DNA of 64,000 nt from Pseudomonas fluorescens (GTDB lineage: Bacteria; Pseudomonadota; Gammaproteobacteria; Pseudomonadales; Pseudomonadaceae). Position numbers and translations under genes: made by a program. This document shows positions 56,099 to 64,000 of the stretch, piece after piece (position 1 is the stretch's first letter; every line of letters begins with the position of its first letter). The stretch spans positions 558,001 to 622,000 of the forward strand of contig NZ_CP008896.1 in the NCBI RefSeq assembly GCF_000730425.1, given 5' to 3'. The notes under the pieces were generated by a model that ran no database searches, had not been told where the DNA came from, and worked only from the letters and a program-made list of their open reading frames with translations.

Positions 56099-58393
56099 GT
56101 GATTATTTCCAACGGGTTGTCCAGGGTTTGTGTGGCGGGTGTGTTGCTGGGGGTAAGCCTGTGCGCGACGGCCCGGCAGGTGAGTGACGCCGAGGCGGGG
56201 GCGATGAGTGCCGATATCCGCCGCACCGGGTTTGGTATCCCGCATATTCGCGCCAACGATGAGCGCGGCCTGGGGTATGGCATCGGCTATGCCTATGCGC
56301 AGGACAACCTGTGCCTGCTGGCCAACGAAGTGGTGACTGTGAACGGTCAGCGCGCCCGCTATTTCGGCGCCGAGCAGGCGACCCTGGAGGAACGCAACAA
56401 CCTGACCAGCGATGTGTTTTTTACCTGGCTCAACACGCCTGAAGCGGTGGCGGCTTTCTGGAACGCGCAGACTCCACAGATGCAGCAGCGCCTTGAAGGG
56501 TATGTGGCAGGTTACAACCGTTACCTGCAAGAACGTGGGGCAAAGGGGCGGCCCGTGCAGTGCCAGGGGGCCTGGGTGCGGCCGATCCATACCGACGACC
56601 TGGTCAAGCTGACCCGGCGGCTGCTGGTGGAAGGCGGTGTCGGGCAATTCGCCGAGGCGCTGGTGGGGGCCGCACCGCCGCAGCCAGGTGTGGCGGTGCG
56701 CAGTCGTGCGCGGGCTTTTGAGGTCGCCACGCTGAATCAGCAGCGCTTCAGCCTGGATCGTGGCAGCAATGCTGTGGCGGTGGGCGGTGAGCGTTCGTTC
56801 AACGGGCGCGGCATGTTGTTGGCCAACCCCCATTTCCCGTGGATTGGCGGCATGCGCTTTTATCAGATGCACCTGACCATTCCTGGCCAGTTGGATGTGA
56901 TGGGTGTCGCCTTGCCGGGTCTGCCGGTGGTCAATATTGGCTTCAACCAGCATGTGGCCTGGACACATACGGTTGATACGTCCAAGCACTTCACCCTGTA
57001 TCGCTTGACCCTGGACCCGCAAGACTCGACGCGCTACCTGCTGGACGGCAAGTCGATACCTATGGAAAAAACCCAGGTGAGCGTACAGGTCAAGGGCGCC
57101 GCGGCCCACACGCAAACGGTCTACAGCTCGCAGTTCGGGCCGGTGGTGCAATGGCCGGGCAAGCTCGACTGGAACGGGCAATACGCCTTCAGTCTGCGCG
57201 ATGCCAACCTGGGCAACGACCGTGTACTGCACCAGTGGTATGCGATGAACCAGGCCCGCAGCCTCAAGGACCTACAGGCCTCGGTGCATACCCTGCAAGG
57301 CATTCCATGGGTCAATACCCTGGCAGCGGACGATCAGGGGCAGAGCCTGTATATGAACCTGTCGGTGGTGCCCAACGTCAGTGCGAAAAAACTCGAGCAA
57401 TGCAGCGACCCGCGTGCCGGCCTGCAGATGATCATGCTTGACGGTGCCCACAGTGCCTGTGCCTGGGATATCGATCCACGTGCGGCGCAGCCGGGGATTT
57501 TCCCCGCAGACCAACTGCCGCAACTGGAGCGCAGAGACTATGTGCAGCACTCCAATGACTCGGCCTGGATGGCCAACCCCAAGGCGCCGCTGGCCGGTTA
57601 TTCACCGGTCGTCAGCCAGGACCCTATCGTCCTGGGCGCGCGCGCGCGTTTTGCCTTGCAGCGCTTGCAGGACCTGGACAAACAGCCAATCACCCTTGCC
57701 GACCTTCAGCACATGGTGCTGGACAACCAGGTGTATCTGGCCGGCCAAGTGATGCCGGACCTGCTCAAGTTCTGTGCGCAACAGGCGGATGACGCCTTGG
57801 GAACTCTGTGTACCCGCCTCAAAAAATGGGATCGCAAAGCCAACCTCGACAGTGGCCTGGGCCTGGTGCACTTCATTGATGTCATGGAGCACATGCAGCA
57901 AATACCGGATGTGTGGCGTGTTGCATTCGACCCGAGCCAGGCGCAAACCACCCCCCGTGGGCTGGCCATCGAGCAGCCGGAGGTGGCCAAGGCGTTGCGT
58001 GAGGCGATGCTGGCGTCCATGGCGCAGGTGAGCGAGTCGGGCGTGAAGGAGGGCATGCAGTGGGGCGATATCCAAGTGTCGGGCACTACCCCGATGCATG
58101 GCGGGCCGCAGGAGCTTGGTATCTACAACGCCATGCAAAGTGTGCCGAGAGCGGATGGCAAGCGCGAGGTGGTCAGCGGCAGCAGTTACCTGCAAATCGT
58201 GACCTTTGACGACAAGGGGCCGAAGGCTGAAGGGGTGTTGGCGTTCTCGTTGTCCAGCGATCCGGCGTCCCTCCACTTCAAGGACCAGACCCAGGCGTTT
58301 TCCGCGAAAAAGCTCAGCCCGTTACCGTTTACCGAACAGCAGATCCAGGCGGATCTGCAGTCTCAGGTGCAGTTGATCAGCGAGAAGCGCTAA
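56099..58393 (+). CDS. pvdQ: PvdQ-type penicillin-amidase family acylase (Ntn hydrolase)
   Basis: 764 residues from a GTG at 56099 (GGGG five bases upstream); P. aeruginosa PvdQ has 762. A frame open to 56045 begins with TTG and lacks a signal. The signal peptide ends near SLCATARQ. The alpha chain runs to the self-cleavage site before Ser223 in SLDRGSNAVAVGG; the beta chain has NPHFPWIGGMRFYQMHL and FNQHVAWTHTVDTSKH, both typical. PvdQ removes the fatty acyl chain from pyoverdine precursors in the periplasm and can cut long-chain AHLs. No pyoverdine or quorum-sensing genes are adjacent. An AHL/aculeacin acylase such as QuiP is the alternative. Confidence 0.85.
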   Translation: MIISNGLSRVCVAGVLLGVSLCATARQVSDAEAGAMSADIRRTGFGIPHIRANDERGLGYGIGYAYAQDNLCLLANEVVTVNGQRARYFGAEQATLEERNNLTSDVFFTWLNTPEAVAAFWNAQTPQMQQRLEGYVAGYNRYLQERGAKGRPVQCQGAWVRPIHTDDLVKLTRRLLVEGGVGQFAEALVGAAPPQPGVAVRSRARAFEVATLNQQRFSLDRGSNAVAVGGERSFNGRGMLLANPHFPWIGGMRFYQMHLTIPGQLDVMGVALPGLPVVNIGFNQHVAWTHTVDTSKHFTLYRLTLDPQDSTRYLLDGKSIPMEKTQVSVQVKGAAAHTQTVYSSQFGPVVQWPGKLDWNGQYAFSLRDANLGNDRVLHQWYAMNQARSLKDLQASVHTLQGIPWVNTLAADDQGQSLYMNLSVVPNVSAKKLEQCSDPRAGLQMIMLDGAHSACAWDIDPRAAQPGIFPADQLPQLERRDYVQHSNDSAWMANPKAPLAGYSPVVSQDPIVLGARARFALQRLQDLDKQPITLADLQHMVLDNQVYLAGQVMPDLLKFCAQQADDALGTLCTRLKKWDRKANLDSGLGLVHFIDVMEHMQQIPDVWRVAFDPSQAQTTPRGLAIEQPEVAKALREAMLASMAQVSESGVKEGMQWGDIQVSGTTPMHGGPQELGIYNAMQSVPRADGKREVVSGSSYLQIVTFDDKGPKAEGVLAFSLSSDPASLHFKDQTQAFSAKKLSPLPFTEQQIQADLQSQVQLISEKR

Positions 58394-58399
58394 CGCCCT

Positions 58400-58461
58400 G
58401 TAGGAGCCGGCTTGCCGACGATAACAATTGCAAGCGTTATCGCCGGCAAGCCGGCTCCTAC
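58400..58461. repeat. REP pair between convergent genes
   Basis: gtaggagccggcttgccgacgataac and gttatcgccggcaagccggctcctac are inverted copies with a ten-base centre, directly after the acylase stop and just before the tail of the NadR-like kinase gene. The position suits a bidirectional terminator. Confidence 0.75.
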
Positions 58462-58465
58462 GGGG

Positions 58466-58993
58466 TCAGTGGTTGCTGAGCAGTTGGGTAACGGCGGCAA
58501 AGGCCTGGTCATGCCGGGCCTGCCAATCTCCGCCAATCACCCTGAACGGCTGGTGATGCTGCTCCAGCCAGTCGCGGCTGGCCTGGAAGAAGGCCTGGCG
58601 GTCAGCCAGGTCTGGCTGGCAGCGCTGACCATCGGCGGTCCAGCCGATACCGTCGGGTGACAGCAGCAGGTGCAGGTCGTAGTGGCGGGCCAGCAACGCC
58701 TCGTCGAGCCAGGCGGGGGCGGCGCCAAATAGCGTCAGGCTCCATAGCTTGTTGGTCAGCAGGTGGGTGTCGAGGATCAACAGTTGGGGCTGTCGGGCGC
58801 GACCGGCATCCTCCCAGGCCAGTTGACCCCGGGCGATGTCCGGGATATCGGCCAGGGTCGTATCACGCTGATAGTGGTCGATGAAATAGCGCACGTATTC
58901 CCCCACCAACACCGCGCCGAAATGCGCCTGCAACTGCTCGGCCAGCCAGCTTTTACCGCTGGACTCAGGGCCTGCCATGACCAGCACCTTCAT
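58466..58993 (-). CDS. NadR-type AAA ATPase, probable nicotinamide riboside kinase
   Basis: 175 residues from ATG 58993, overlapping the pnuC stop by ATGA; the longer frame to 59482 lies over pnuC in another frame. P-loop AGPESSGKSWLAEQL (NadR's GxESSGKS form) at 7-21, GEYVRYFID, and DTHLLTNKLWSLTLFG match the C-terminal kinase domain of NadR, which phosphorylates nicotinamide riboside to NMN. It lacks NadR's repressor and adenylyltransferase parts. Coupling with PnuC gives an uptake-and-trap route for NAD precursors. Confidence 0.88.
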   Translation of the reverse strand: MKVLVMAGPESSGKSWLAEQLQAHFGAVLVGEYVRYFIDHYQRDTTLADIPDIARGQLAWEDAGRARQPQLLILDTHLLTNKLWSLTLFGAAPAWLDEALLARHYDLHLLLSPDGIGWTADGQRCQPDLADRQAFFQASRDWLEQHHQPFRVIGGDWQARHDQAFAAVTQLLSNH

Positions 58994-59553
58994 GCGCGCA
59001 ACGCCGGATCGGCGCGCCATTCGCGCCAGCCCTGCACGGCAATCACGGTGAACAAGGCATAGAGTGCGGCGGTCAGGTACAACCCTTTGTAGACAAACAG
59101 GCCGACGAAAATCACGTCGACCACAATCCACAGGGCCCAGCACTGCACGCGTTTTTGCGCCATCCACATCTGCGCCACCAGGCTGAAGCCGGTCAACGCA
59201 GCATCCAGCCAGGGTTGCGCGGCGTCGGTCCAGTGTGCCATGGCAGCGCCCAGCAGCAGGCTGCCTGTTGCGCCAATGGCCAGGCTCAAGAGGATGGACG
59301 GGGTACCGAGGCTGGTCACTTGCCGGCCTTGCTTGATCTCTCCGGCGCGGGTCCATTGCCACCAACCGTAGACTTGCAGGCCGGCATAGACCACTTGCAG
59401 CAACATGTCGGAATACAGCTTCACCTCGAAGAACACCCAGGTGTACAGCAACACCATGACCAGGCCGATCGGCCAGCACCACGGGTTCTGTTTGACCGTC
59501 AGCCAGACGGCAATCACCCCCAGCGCGGCGGCAAACAGTTCAAGCCCGGACAT
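58990..59553 (-). CDS. pnuC: PnuC nicotinamide riboside transporter
   Basis: 187 residues with about seven hydrophobic segments. It begins with LELFAAALGVIAVWLTVKQNPWCWPIGLV, whose WxxG-N-type motif is typical of PnuC; YAGLQVYGWWQW is the conserved aromatic substrate site. LQMWMAQKRVQCWALWIVVDVIFVGLF (in part) also matches the family. PnuC works by facilitated diffusion, with the kinase trapping the product. It is first in the two-gene operon. Confidence 0.92.
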   Translation of the reverse strand: MSGLELFAAALGVIAVWLTVKQNPWCWPIGLVMVLLYTWVFFEVKLYSDMLLQVVYAGLQVYGWWQWTRAGEIKQGRQVTSLGTPSILLSLAIGATGSLLLGAAMAHWTDAAQPWLDAALTGFSLVAQMWMAQKRVQCWALWIVVDVIFVGLFVYKGLYLTAALYALFTVIAVQGWREWRADPALRA

Positions 59554-59621
59554 GGGATTCCTTGGAAGAGTCGAAGAGGAGGGCGATTGTAACCAACCTC
59601 CCAGGCAAAATGCAGAACCCT

Positions 59622-59711
59622 TGTAGGAGCTGGCTTACCAGTGATGGCGGCATGTCAGTGAGTGATGGAGCAACTGACAGCCCGCTATCGCTGGCAAGCC
59701 AGCGCCTACAG
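59622..59711. repeat. Degenerate REP pair
   Basis: tgtaggagctggcttaccagtgatggcgg and ccgctatcgctggcaagccagcgcctaca form an imperfect inverted pair around a tgtcagtgag...caactgacag inner repeat. It lies between the pnuC promoter region and the end of the chemoreceptor gene. Confidence 0.65.
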
Positions 59712-59718
59712 GGTGTGG

Positions 59719-61353
59719 TCAGACCTTGAATTGGCGCAGCAGGCCATTGAGCTCTTCGCTCAAGTCCTTCAAATGCACGCTGGCCACGCTCGATTGCTGC
59801 GCTGCCAGCGCAGTGCTGTGGGACAGGCCGGCTGCCTGGGTCACGTTCTGGTTGATGTCTTCCACCACATGGGCCTGTTGCAGGGTCGCGCTGGCAATCG
59901 AGGCGTTCAGGCCGTTGAGGTTGCGCAGGGCCTGGCCGATAGCGGTGAGGCTGGCACCCGCCTGGCCGGCTTGTTCGATGGTCAGTTGCGAGGCCTGGTG
60001 GCTGTCGCTGATGACCTTGACTGCCGCTTCGGAATGCCCTTGCAGGCGTTCGATCATGCTCTGGATTTCGGCGGTGGATTTTTGTGTGCGCTGGGCCAGC
60101 AGGCGCACCTCGTCGGCCACCACCGCAAAACCACGGCCCTGTTCTCCGGCGCGGGCCGCTTCGATGGCGGCGTTGAGGGCCAGCAGGTTGGTCTGGTCGG
60201 CAATCGAGCGAATCACCTCCAGTACCCCGCCAATCTGCGTGCTTTCGCCGGACAGGGTGCGAATCACTTCCACTGCCTGGCTGATGGTGCCAGACAGCGC
60301 ATCGATCTGTTGCAGGCTGCCGTCGATATTGACCTGGCCCTGTTCGGCCTGGATCTGGGCATCGCGCATTTCGCTGGCGGCGTGTTCGGCATTCTTGGCC
60401 ACGTCCTGCACGCCGTAGGTCACTTCATTGATGGCGGTGGCCACCAGCTCCATCTGCTGGGACTGCTGCTGGCTGCGGTCGTGGGCCTGGCTGGCGTTGC
60501 TGCCCAGTTCGGCGGAAGACTGGCCCAGGGCATTGGCGCAGACCTGTAACTGGCTGATCACCTGGCGCAGTTTGGCGGTGAAGGTGTTGAAGTGCCGGGA
60601 CAGTTGCGTGACCTCGTCCTGACCGTGGGTGTCGAGGCTGCGGGTCAGGTCGCTTTCGCCGCTGGCAATATTGGCCATGGCATGCACTGCTTCCTGCAAC
60701 GGGCGCACGATGCTGCGGGCGATCAGCACCACCAGCAAGGCCATGATCAGCGCGATGCCCAGGCCGATCAGCGAGGCTTCCCAGACCTGGCCACGGAACT
60801 GCGCCTGTACATCATCCACATAGACGCCGGAGCCGATGATCCAGCCCCAGGGTTCGAACAGCTGGATATAGGAGGTCTTGGCCACCGGCGCCGCCGCCCC
60901 GGGTTTCGGCCAACGGTAATCGACCATGCCGGCACCCTTGGCCTTGGCCAGGGTGACAAATTCGTTGAACACCGCAAAGCCGTCGGGGTCGCGGATGGCC
61001 GAGAGGTTCTGGCCGTCTAGCTTGGGGTTGGCCGGGTGCATGATCATTACCGGCGTCAGGTCATTGATCCAGAAGTAGTCGTCCTGGTCGTAGCGCAGGC
61101 CGCGCACTACGCTCAGGGCTTGTTTCTGCGCCGCTTCGCGGGTCAGTACGCCGGTGGTTTCGAGGCCATGATAAAAATTCAGAATCCCGCTGGCGGTCTG
61201 CACCACATGCTGGGTCTGCTGGCTCTTGGCCTGGTAGAGATCGTCGTGGATCTGCTTGAGCATCAGCAAACCCAGGGTCAGCAACATCAACACGGCGACG
61301 ATCAGGATCATCCAGAGGCGCCGGCTGATCGACATATTGCGCAAACTATTCAT
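59719..61353 (-). CDS. Methyl-accepting chemotaxis protein with single Cache domain
   Basis: 544 residues from ATG 61353. Membrane helix 1 (about 12-33) and helix 2 (about 190-212) enclose a periplasmic single-Cache domain (sCache_2-like) with [23 protein letters not shown] (in part) and [34 protein letters not shown] (in part). A HAMP follows, then the signalling hairpin [39 protein letters not shown] (in part). There is no C-terminal pentapeptide for CheR tethering; it ends LLRQFKV. Such Cache receptors often sense short carboxylates. Confidence 0.92.
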   Translation of the reverse strand: MNSLRNMSISRRLWMILIVAVLMLLTLGLLMLKQIHDDLYQAKSQQTQHVVQTASGILNFYHGLETTGVLTREAAQKQALSVVRGLRYDQDDYFWINDLTPVMIMHPANPKLDGQNLSAIRDPDGFAVFNEFVTLAKAKGAGMVDYRWPKPGAAAPVAKTSYIQLFEPWGWIIGSGVYVDDVQAQFRGQVWEASLIGLGIALIMALLVVLIARSIVRPLQEAVHAMANIASGESDLTRSLDTHGQDEVTQLSRHFNTFTAKLRQVISQLQVCANALGQSSAELGSNASQAHDRSQQQSQQMELVATAINEVTYGVQDVAKNAEHAASEMRDAQIQAEQGQVNIDGSLQQIDALSGTISQAVEVIRTLSGESTQIGGVLEVIRSIADQTNLLALNAAIEAARAGEQGRGFAVVADEVRLLAQRTQKSTAEIQSMIERLQGHSEAAVKVISDSHQASQLTIEQAGQAGASLTAIGQALRNLNGLNASIASATLQQAHVVEDINQNVTQAAGLSHSTALAAQQSSVASVHLKDLSEELNGLLRQFKV

Positions 61354-61603
61354 AGCCCTGTCACTCCGCGTTCTTATAATTGTCAGTGCTGCATTGATCG
61401 GCCAGTGATAACGCGAAGCGAAATTCGGGCTTGTCTGATAGGCTTTCGGCCCGGAATCAAAAAACCTGAGTCCTGCCTGATTTTTCACAGAATTTTTGCA
61501 GTTCAGCCTTGATCCTGCGCGCGGCCTTGCAGCGTGCTCATCGTTAGTGAACACCTAGAAAATATCAACGAGGCATGCCGTCGCATGACCTTTTGGGGGA
61601 ATA

Positions 61604-62434
61604 ATGGATCTTTGGACCGCCTTTCAGGCACTGATACTTGGCATTGTCGAAGGGCTGACGGAGTTCTTGCCGATCTCCAGTACCGGGCACCAGATCATCG
61701 TTGCCGACTTGCTCGACTTCGGTGGCGAACGCGCCATGGCGTTCAACATCATCATTCAGTTGGGGGCCATCCTGGCAGTGGTCTGGGAGTTCCGGCGCAA
61801 GATCCTCGACGTGGTGACCGGCCTGCCGACCCAGCGCAACGCCCAGCGTTTTACCCTCAACCTGCTGATCGCCTTCCTGCCTGCGGTGGTATTGGGGGTG
61901 ATTTTTGCCGACCTGATCCATGAGTATCTGTTCAACCCGATCACGGTGGCCACTGCGCTGGTGATCGGCGGGGTGATCATGTTGTGGGCCGAGCGCCGCG
62001 AGCATGCCATCCATGCCGAAACGGTGGATGACATCACGTGGAAAGACGCCTTGAAAGTCGGTTTCGCCCAGTGCCTGGCGATGATTCCGGGGACTTCCCG
62101 CTCCGGCTCGACCATTATCGGTGGCTTGTTGTTCGGCCTGTCACGCAAGACCGCCACCGAGTTCTCGTTCTTCCTGGCGATGCCGACCATGGTCGGGGCG
62201 GCGGTGTATTCGGGCTACAAGTACCGTGAGCTGTTCCAACCTGCCGACCTGCCGGTGTTTGCCGTCGGTTTTGTCGTCTCGTTCATCTTCGCGATGATTG
62301 CGGTGCGCGGCTTGCTCAAGTTCATCGCCAGCCACAGCTATGCCGTGTTTGCCTGGTACCGTATTGCGTTCGGCTTGCTGATCCTGGCCACCTGGCAGTT
62401 CGGCTGGATTGACTGGGCGGCGGCCAAGGCGTGA
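61604..62434 (+). CDS. uppP: Undecaprenyl-diphosphate phosphatase
   Basis: 276 residues with about eight membrane segments. The two active-site motifs are [18 protein letters not shown] near the N-terminus and [14 protein letters not shown] in the middle, exactly as in UppP/BacA. It recycles undecaprenyl pyrophosphate for peptidoglycan and O-antigen synthesis and gives bacitracin resistance when overproduced. GGGGGA precedes the ATG. Its stop overlaps the next start as TGATG. Confidence 0.95.
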   Translation: MDLWTAFQALILGIVEGLTEFLPISSTGHQIIVADLLDFGGERAMAFNIIIQLGAILAVVWEFRRKILDVVTGLPTQRNAQRFTLNLLIAFLPAVVLGVIFADLIHEYLFNPITVATALVIGGVIMLWAERREHAIHAETVDDITWKDALKVGFAQCLAMIPGTSRSGSTIIGGLLFGLSRKTATEFSFFLAMPTMVGAAVYSGYKYRELFQPADLPVFAVGFVVSFIFAMIAVRGLLKFIASHSYAVFAWYRIAFGLLILATWQFGWIDWAAAKA

Positions 62435-62817
62435 TGACCATCCAGCATCTGCGCTTGAAGGCACTGGTGTTTGTACTGCTGTGTGCCGTGCCGTTGTTGG
62501 GCGCGGCACTGCTGGCATATCGCGGGGTGTCGTTGATCCCGCTGGCGGCCTATGGGCTGGTCAGCGTGGTAACGTTCTGCCTGTACTGGAGCGACAAGCG
62601 CAAGGCCCAGAGCGACAGTTGGCGTACCCCAGAAAAGATCCTGCATGCCATGGAACTGGCCGGTGGTTGGCCAGGCGCCTTGCTCGCCCAGCAGGTGTTT
62701 CGGCACAAGACGCGCAAGGTGTCGTACCAGTTGGTGTTCTGGCTGATCGTGGTGTTGCACCAGGTGTTCTGGATCGATCAGCTGCTTCTTGGCGGTACGC
62801 TGCTCTCAATCCTGTAG
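62434..62817 (+). CDS. DUF1294 membrane protein
   Basis: 127 residues from ATG 62434 (overlap TGATG with uppP). Hydrophobic segments lie at about 10-30, 35-50 and 100-117. The DUF1294 signature is YWSDKRKAQSDSWRTPEKILHAMELAGGWPGALLAQQVFRHKTRK (in part), including the LxxxELxGGWPGA motif. The family is widespread and uncharacterised, sometimes fused to cold-shock domains. Its TAG stop lies in the following hairpin. Confidence 0.9.
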   Translation: MTIQHLRLKALVFVLLCAVPLLGAALLAYRGVSLIPLAAYGLVSVVTFCLYWSDKRKAQSDSWRTPEKILHAMELAGGWPGALLAQQVFRHKTRKVSYQLVFWLIVVLHQVFWIDQLLLGGTLLSIL

Positions 62818-62838
62818 GAGCCGGCAAGGCTCCTACAG
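62812..62838. terminator. REP-derived hairpin containing both convergent stop codons
   Basis: CTGTAGGAGCC and GGCTCCTACAG are perfect 11-base arms with a five-base loop. The TAG of the DUF1294 gene (62815-62817) lies in the left arm, and the TAG of the YjbR-like gene (62833-62835, minus strand) in the right arm. Confidence 0.65.
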
Positions 62839-63192
62839 CTTCAGCCCGATCTGCGTGCGCTTGGGCAGCTTGCTCACCACCAACTGGTGGGAGCGCTGCA
62901 GCAAACCGCGCAGCTCCTCGCTACCCAACGGGTAGGGCACTTGCATGATGATCCACTGCGCCCGCGCCAGGTACGGTGCTGGGTGGACGCCTGGACGATC
63001 CACATGGCCGAGAAACAGTTCCTTGTCGACCTTGAATGCCAGGGAATCACCCCGCAGGTTCTGCAAGGCAAACATCTTGTTGCCGGCAATCGAGAACACC
63101 CGCACACCGCCCCACTTGTAATCTTCCCGTGCTCCGGGCAAGCCCAGGCAGAATAGGGCGACGTCGTCTTCGGTCATGATCGGGCTATTCAT
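62833..63192 (-). CDS. MmcQ/YjbR family DNA-binding-like protein
   Basis: 119 residues with the compact YjbR fold pattern: LPGAREDYKWGGVRVFSIAGNKMFALQN (in part), LAFKVDKELFLG and PAPYLARAQWIIMQ (about 70-83). The domain has a double wing-like shape and was named DNA-binding by structure; its function is not established. The start overlaps the LysR stop by ATGA, so the two are cotranscribed. Confidence 0.88.
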   Translation of the reverse strand: MNSPIMTEDDVALFCLGLPGAREDYKWGGVRVFSIAGNKMFALQNLRGDSLAFKVDKELFLGHVDRPGVHPAPYLARAQWIIMQVPYPLGSEELRGLLQRSHQLVVSKLPKRTQIGLKL

Positions 63193-64000
63193 AGCTGCTC
63201 TCCACAGTTTTTGAAGGCCTCGGCCAAGAAATCGATCCAGGCGCGCACCGCTGGTGAAACGCCACGCCGGTGTGGGTACACCGCTTGCAGCCAGCCGCCT
63301 GGCAGCGACCAGTCGGGCAACAGTTGAATAAACTGGCCACTTTCCAGTTCCTGCTCGCAGTACATCATGGGCAATACCGTGAACCCCAGGCCGGCGAGGG
63401 CGCTGGTCTTGCGCACCACGAAGTCGTCGATGCCCAGGCGTGCTTCCAGTGCCAGGTCGGTGGTGTTGCCTTCAGGATCGAGCATGCGCAGGTGGACCAT
63501 GCGGTCGGCCTCCAGCGCACCCAGCACTGGCAGGTGCTTGAGGTCGGCCGGGGTATTGATCTGGCGACCTTGCACAAACGCCGGGGTAGCGACCATGGCC
63601 GTCCGGGCCTGGCGCAGGCGGCGGGTCACCAGCAGCGGGTCTTCATCGCCCAGGTCGCGGACGCGCAAGGCCACGTCCACGCCTTCGGCTACCAGATCGA
63701 CGCGGCGATTGATCAGCATCATTTCCAATTGCACCAGCGGGTAAGCGGTGAGGAATTGCGCCACGACGGTCGGCAGGATTTCATGGGCCAGGCCCACCGG
63801 GCAACTGACCCGCAGGCGGCCCCGGGGCTCGCTGGACATACTGGCCACGGCTTCGTCGGCCATTTCCGCTTCCAGTAGCATTGCCTGGCAATGCCCCAGG
63901 TAACGTTCGCCGACGGCGGTCAGGGTCAATTGCCGGGTCGTGCGCTGCAGCAGGCGGGCACCGAGGCGTTCTTCCAGCTCGGCAATGCGCCGCGACAGCC
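63189..64000 (-). CDS. LysR-family transcriptional regulator (N-terminus beyond window edge)
   Basis: About 270 codons are visible. The right edge cuts into the helix-turn-helix: the first visible residues LSRRIAELEERLGARLLQRTTRQLTLTAVG are the end of the LysR DNA-binding domain and linker helix. The effector domain follows with GRLRVSCPVGLAHEILPTVVAQFLTAYPLVQLEM (in part) and ends in PAVRAWIDFLAEAFKNCGEQL, a typical CrgA/AaeR-like subfamily. The target genes are not visible; the only cotranscribed neighbour is the YjbR gene. Confidence 0.92.
   Translation of the reverse strand, partial: LSRRIAELEERLGARLLQRTTRQLTLTAVGERYLGHCQAMLLEAEMADEAVASMSSEPRGRLRVSCPVGLAHEILPTVVAQFLTAYPLVQLEMMLINRRVDLVAEGVDVALRVRDLGDEDPLLVTRRLRQARTAMVATPAFVQGRQINTPADLKHLPVLGALEADRMVHLRMLDPEGNTTDLALEARLGIDDFVVRKTSALAGLGFTVLPMMYCEQELESGQFIQLLPDWSLPGGWLQAVYPHRRGVSPAVRAWIDFLAEAFKNCGEQL

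Overview
The window is a high-GC gammaproteobacterial chromosome segment that most resembles the Pseudomonas fluorescens group. The reasons are the repeated 'taggagccggcttgccggcgat' type REP hairpins between genes, AAGGAG-type ribosome binding sites, and gene sets typical of the genus: orphan ccoN4-ccoQ4 beside a siroheme reductase, a PvdQ-type acylase, CdaR with glycerate kinase, and a fadDx/fadB2x/fadAx-like operon. I saw no rRNA, tRNA, CRISPR array, IS element or phage genes.

Left part (1-15100): a TonB-dependent receptor that runs off the left edge, with a good sigma-54 promoter and two perfect palindromes upstream; an unrecognised protein of lower GC; a glycerate/sugar-acid module (MFS transporter divergent from CdaR and glycerate kinase); a GNAT acetyltransferase and an Asp/Glu racemase; the ccoN4-ccoQ4 / siroheme reductase-DUF934 pair, resembling the cyanide-inducible PA4129-PA4134 cluster of P. 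aeruginosa; and a membrane-anchored octaheme cytochrome c with a HEAT/TPR tail, next to a DUF3313 lipoprotein.

Centre-left (15106-32216, all on the minus strand): a tightly packed block of about 15 genes. In transcription order it has an outer-membrane barrel, two exported DUF1254 proteins, a second barrel, a DUF2092 protein, a Pro/His-rich secreted protein, a full MoxR-DUF58-DUF4381-BatA-BatB/C-BatD set, an exported HAD phosphatase, a formylglycine-type sulfatase, and (after a REP pair) an MFS-spermidine-synthase fusion. Most junctions overlap by 4-20 bases. This is the best candidate for an undescribed multi-gene envelope system.

Centre-right (32497-48281): a phosphorelay and chemotaxis-like cluster (lone receiver, CHASE3-GAF hybrid kinase with three receivers, CheR, receiver-less CheB, receiver-kinase, second lone receiver), then a low-GC 1351-residue protein whose C-terminus carries a YopT/AvrPphB-like Cys-His-Asp protease signature, then (minus strand) a double KaiC ATPase with a hybrid kinase. 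A heme-less paralogue of the octaheme cytochrome's HEAT/TPR half lies upstream of kaiC.

Right part (48357-64000): a bestrophin channel; a five-gene short/branched-chain acyl-CoA degradation operon; a two-helix membrane peptide and a Fur-like winged-helix protein; a PvdQ-type N-terminal nucleophile acylase; PnuC with a NadR-type kinase (nicotinamide riboside salvage); a Cache-type chemoreceptor; UppP with a DUF1294 protein; a YjbR protein; and a LysR regulator that runs off the right edge.
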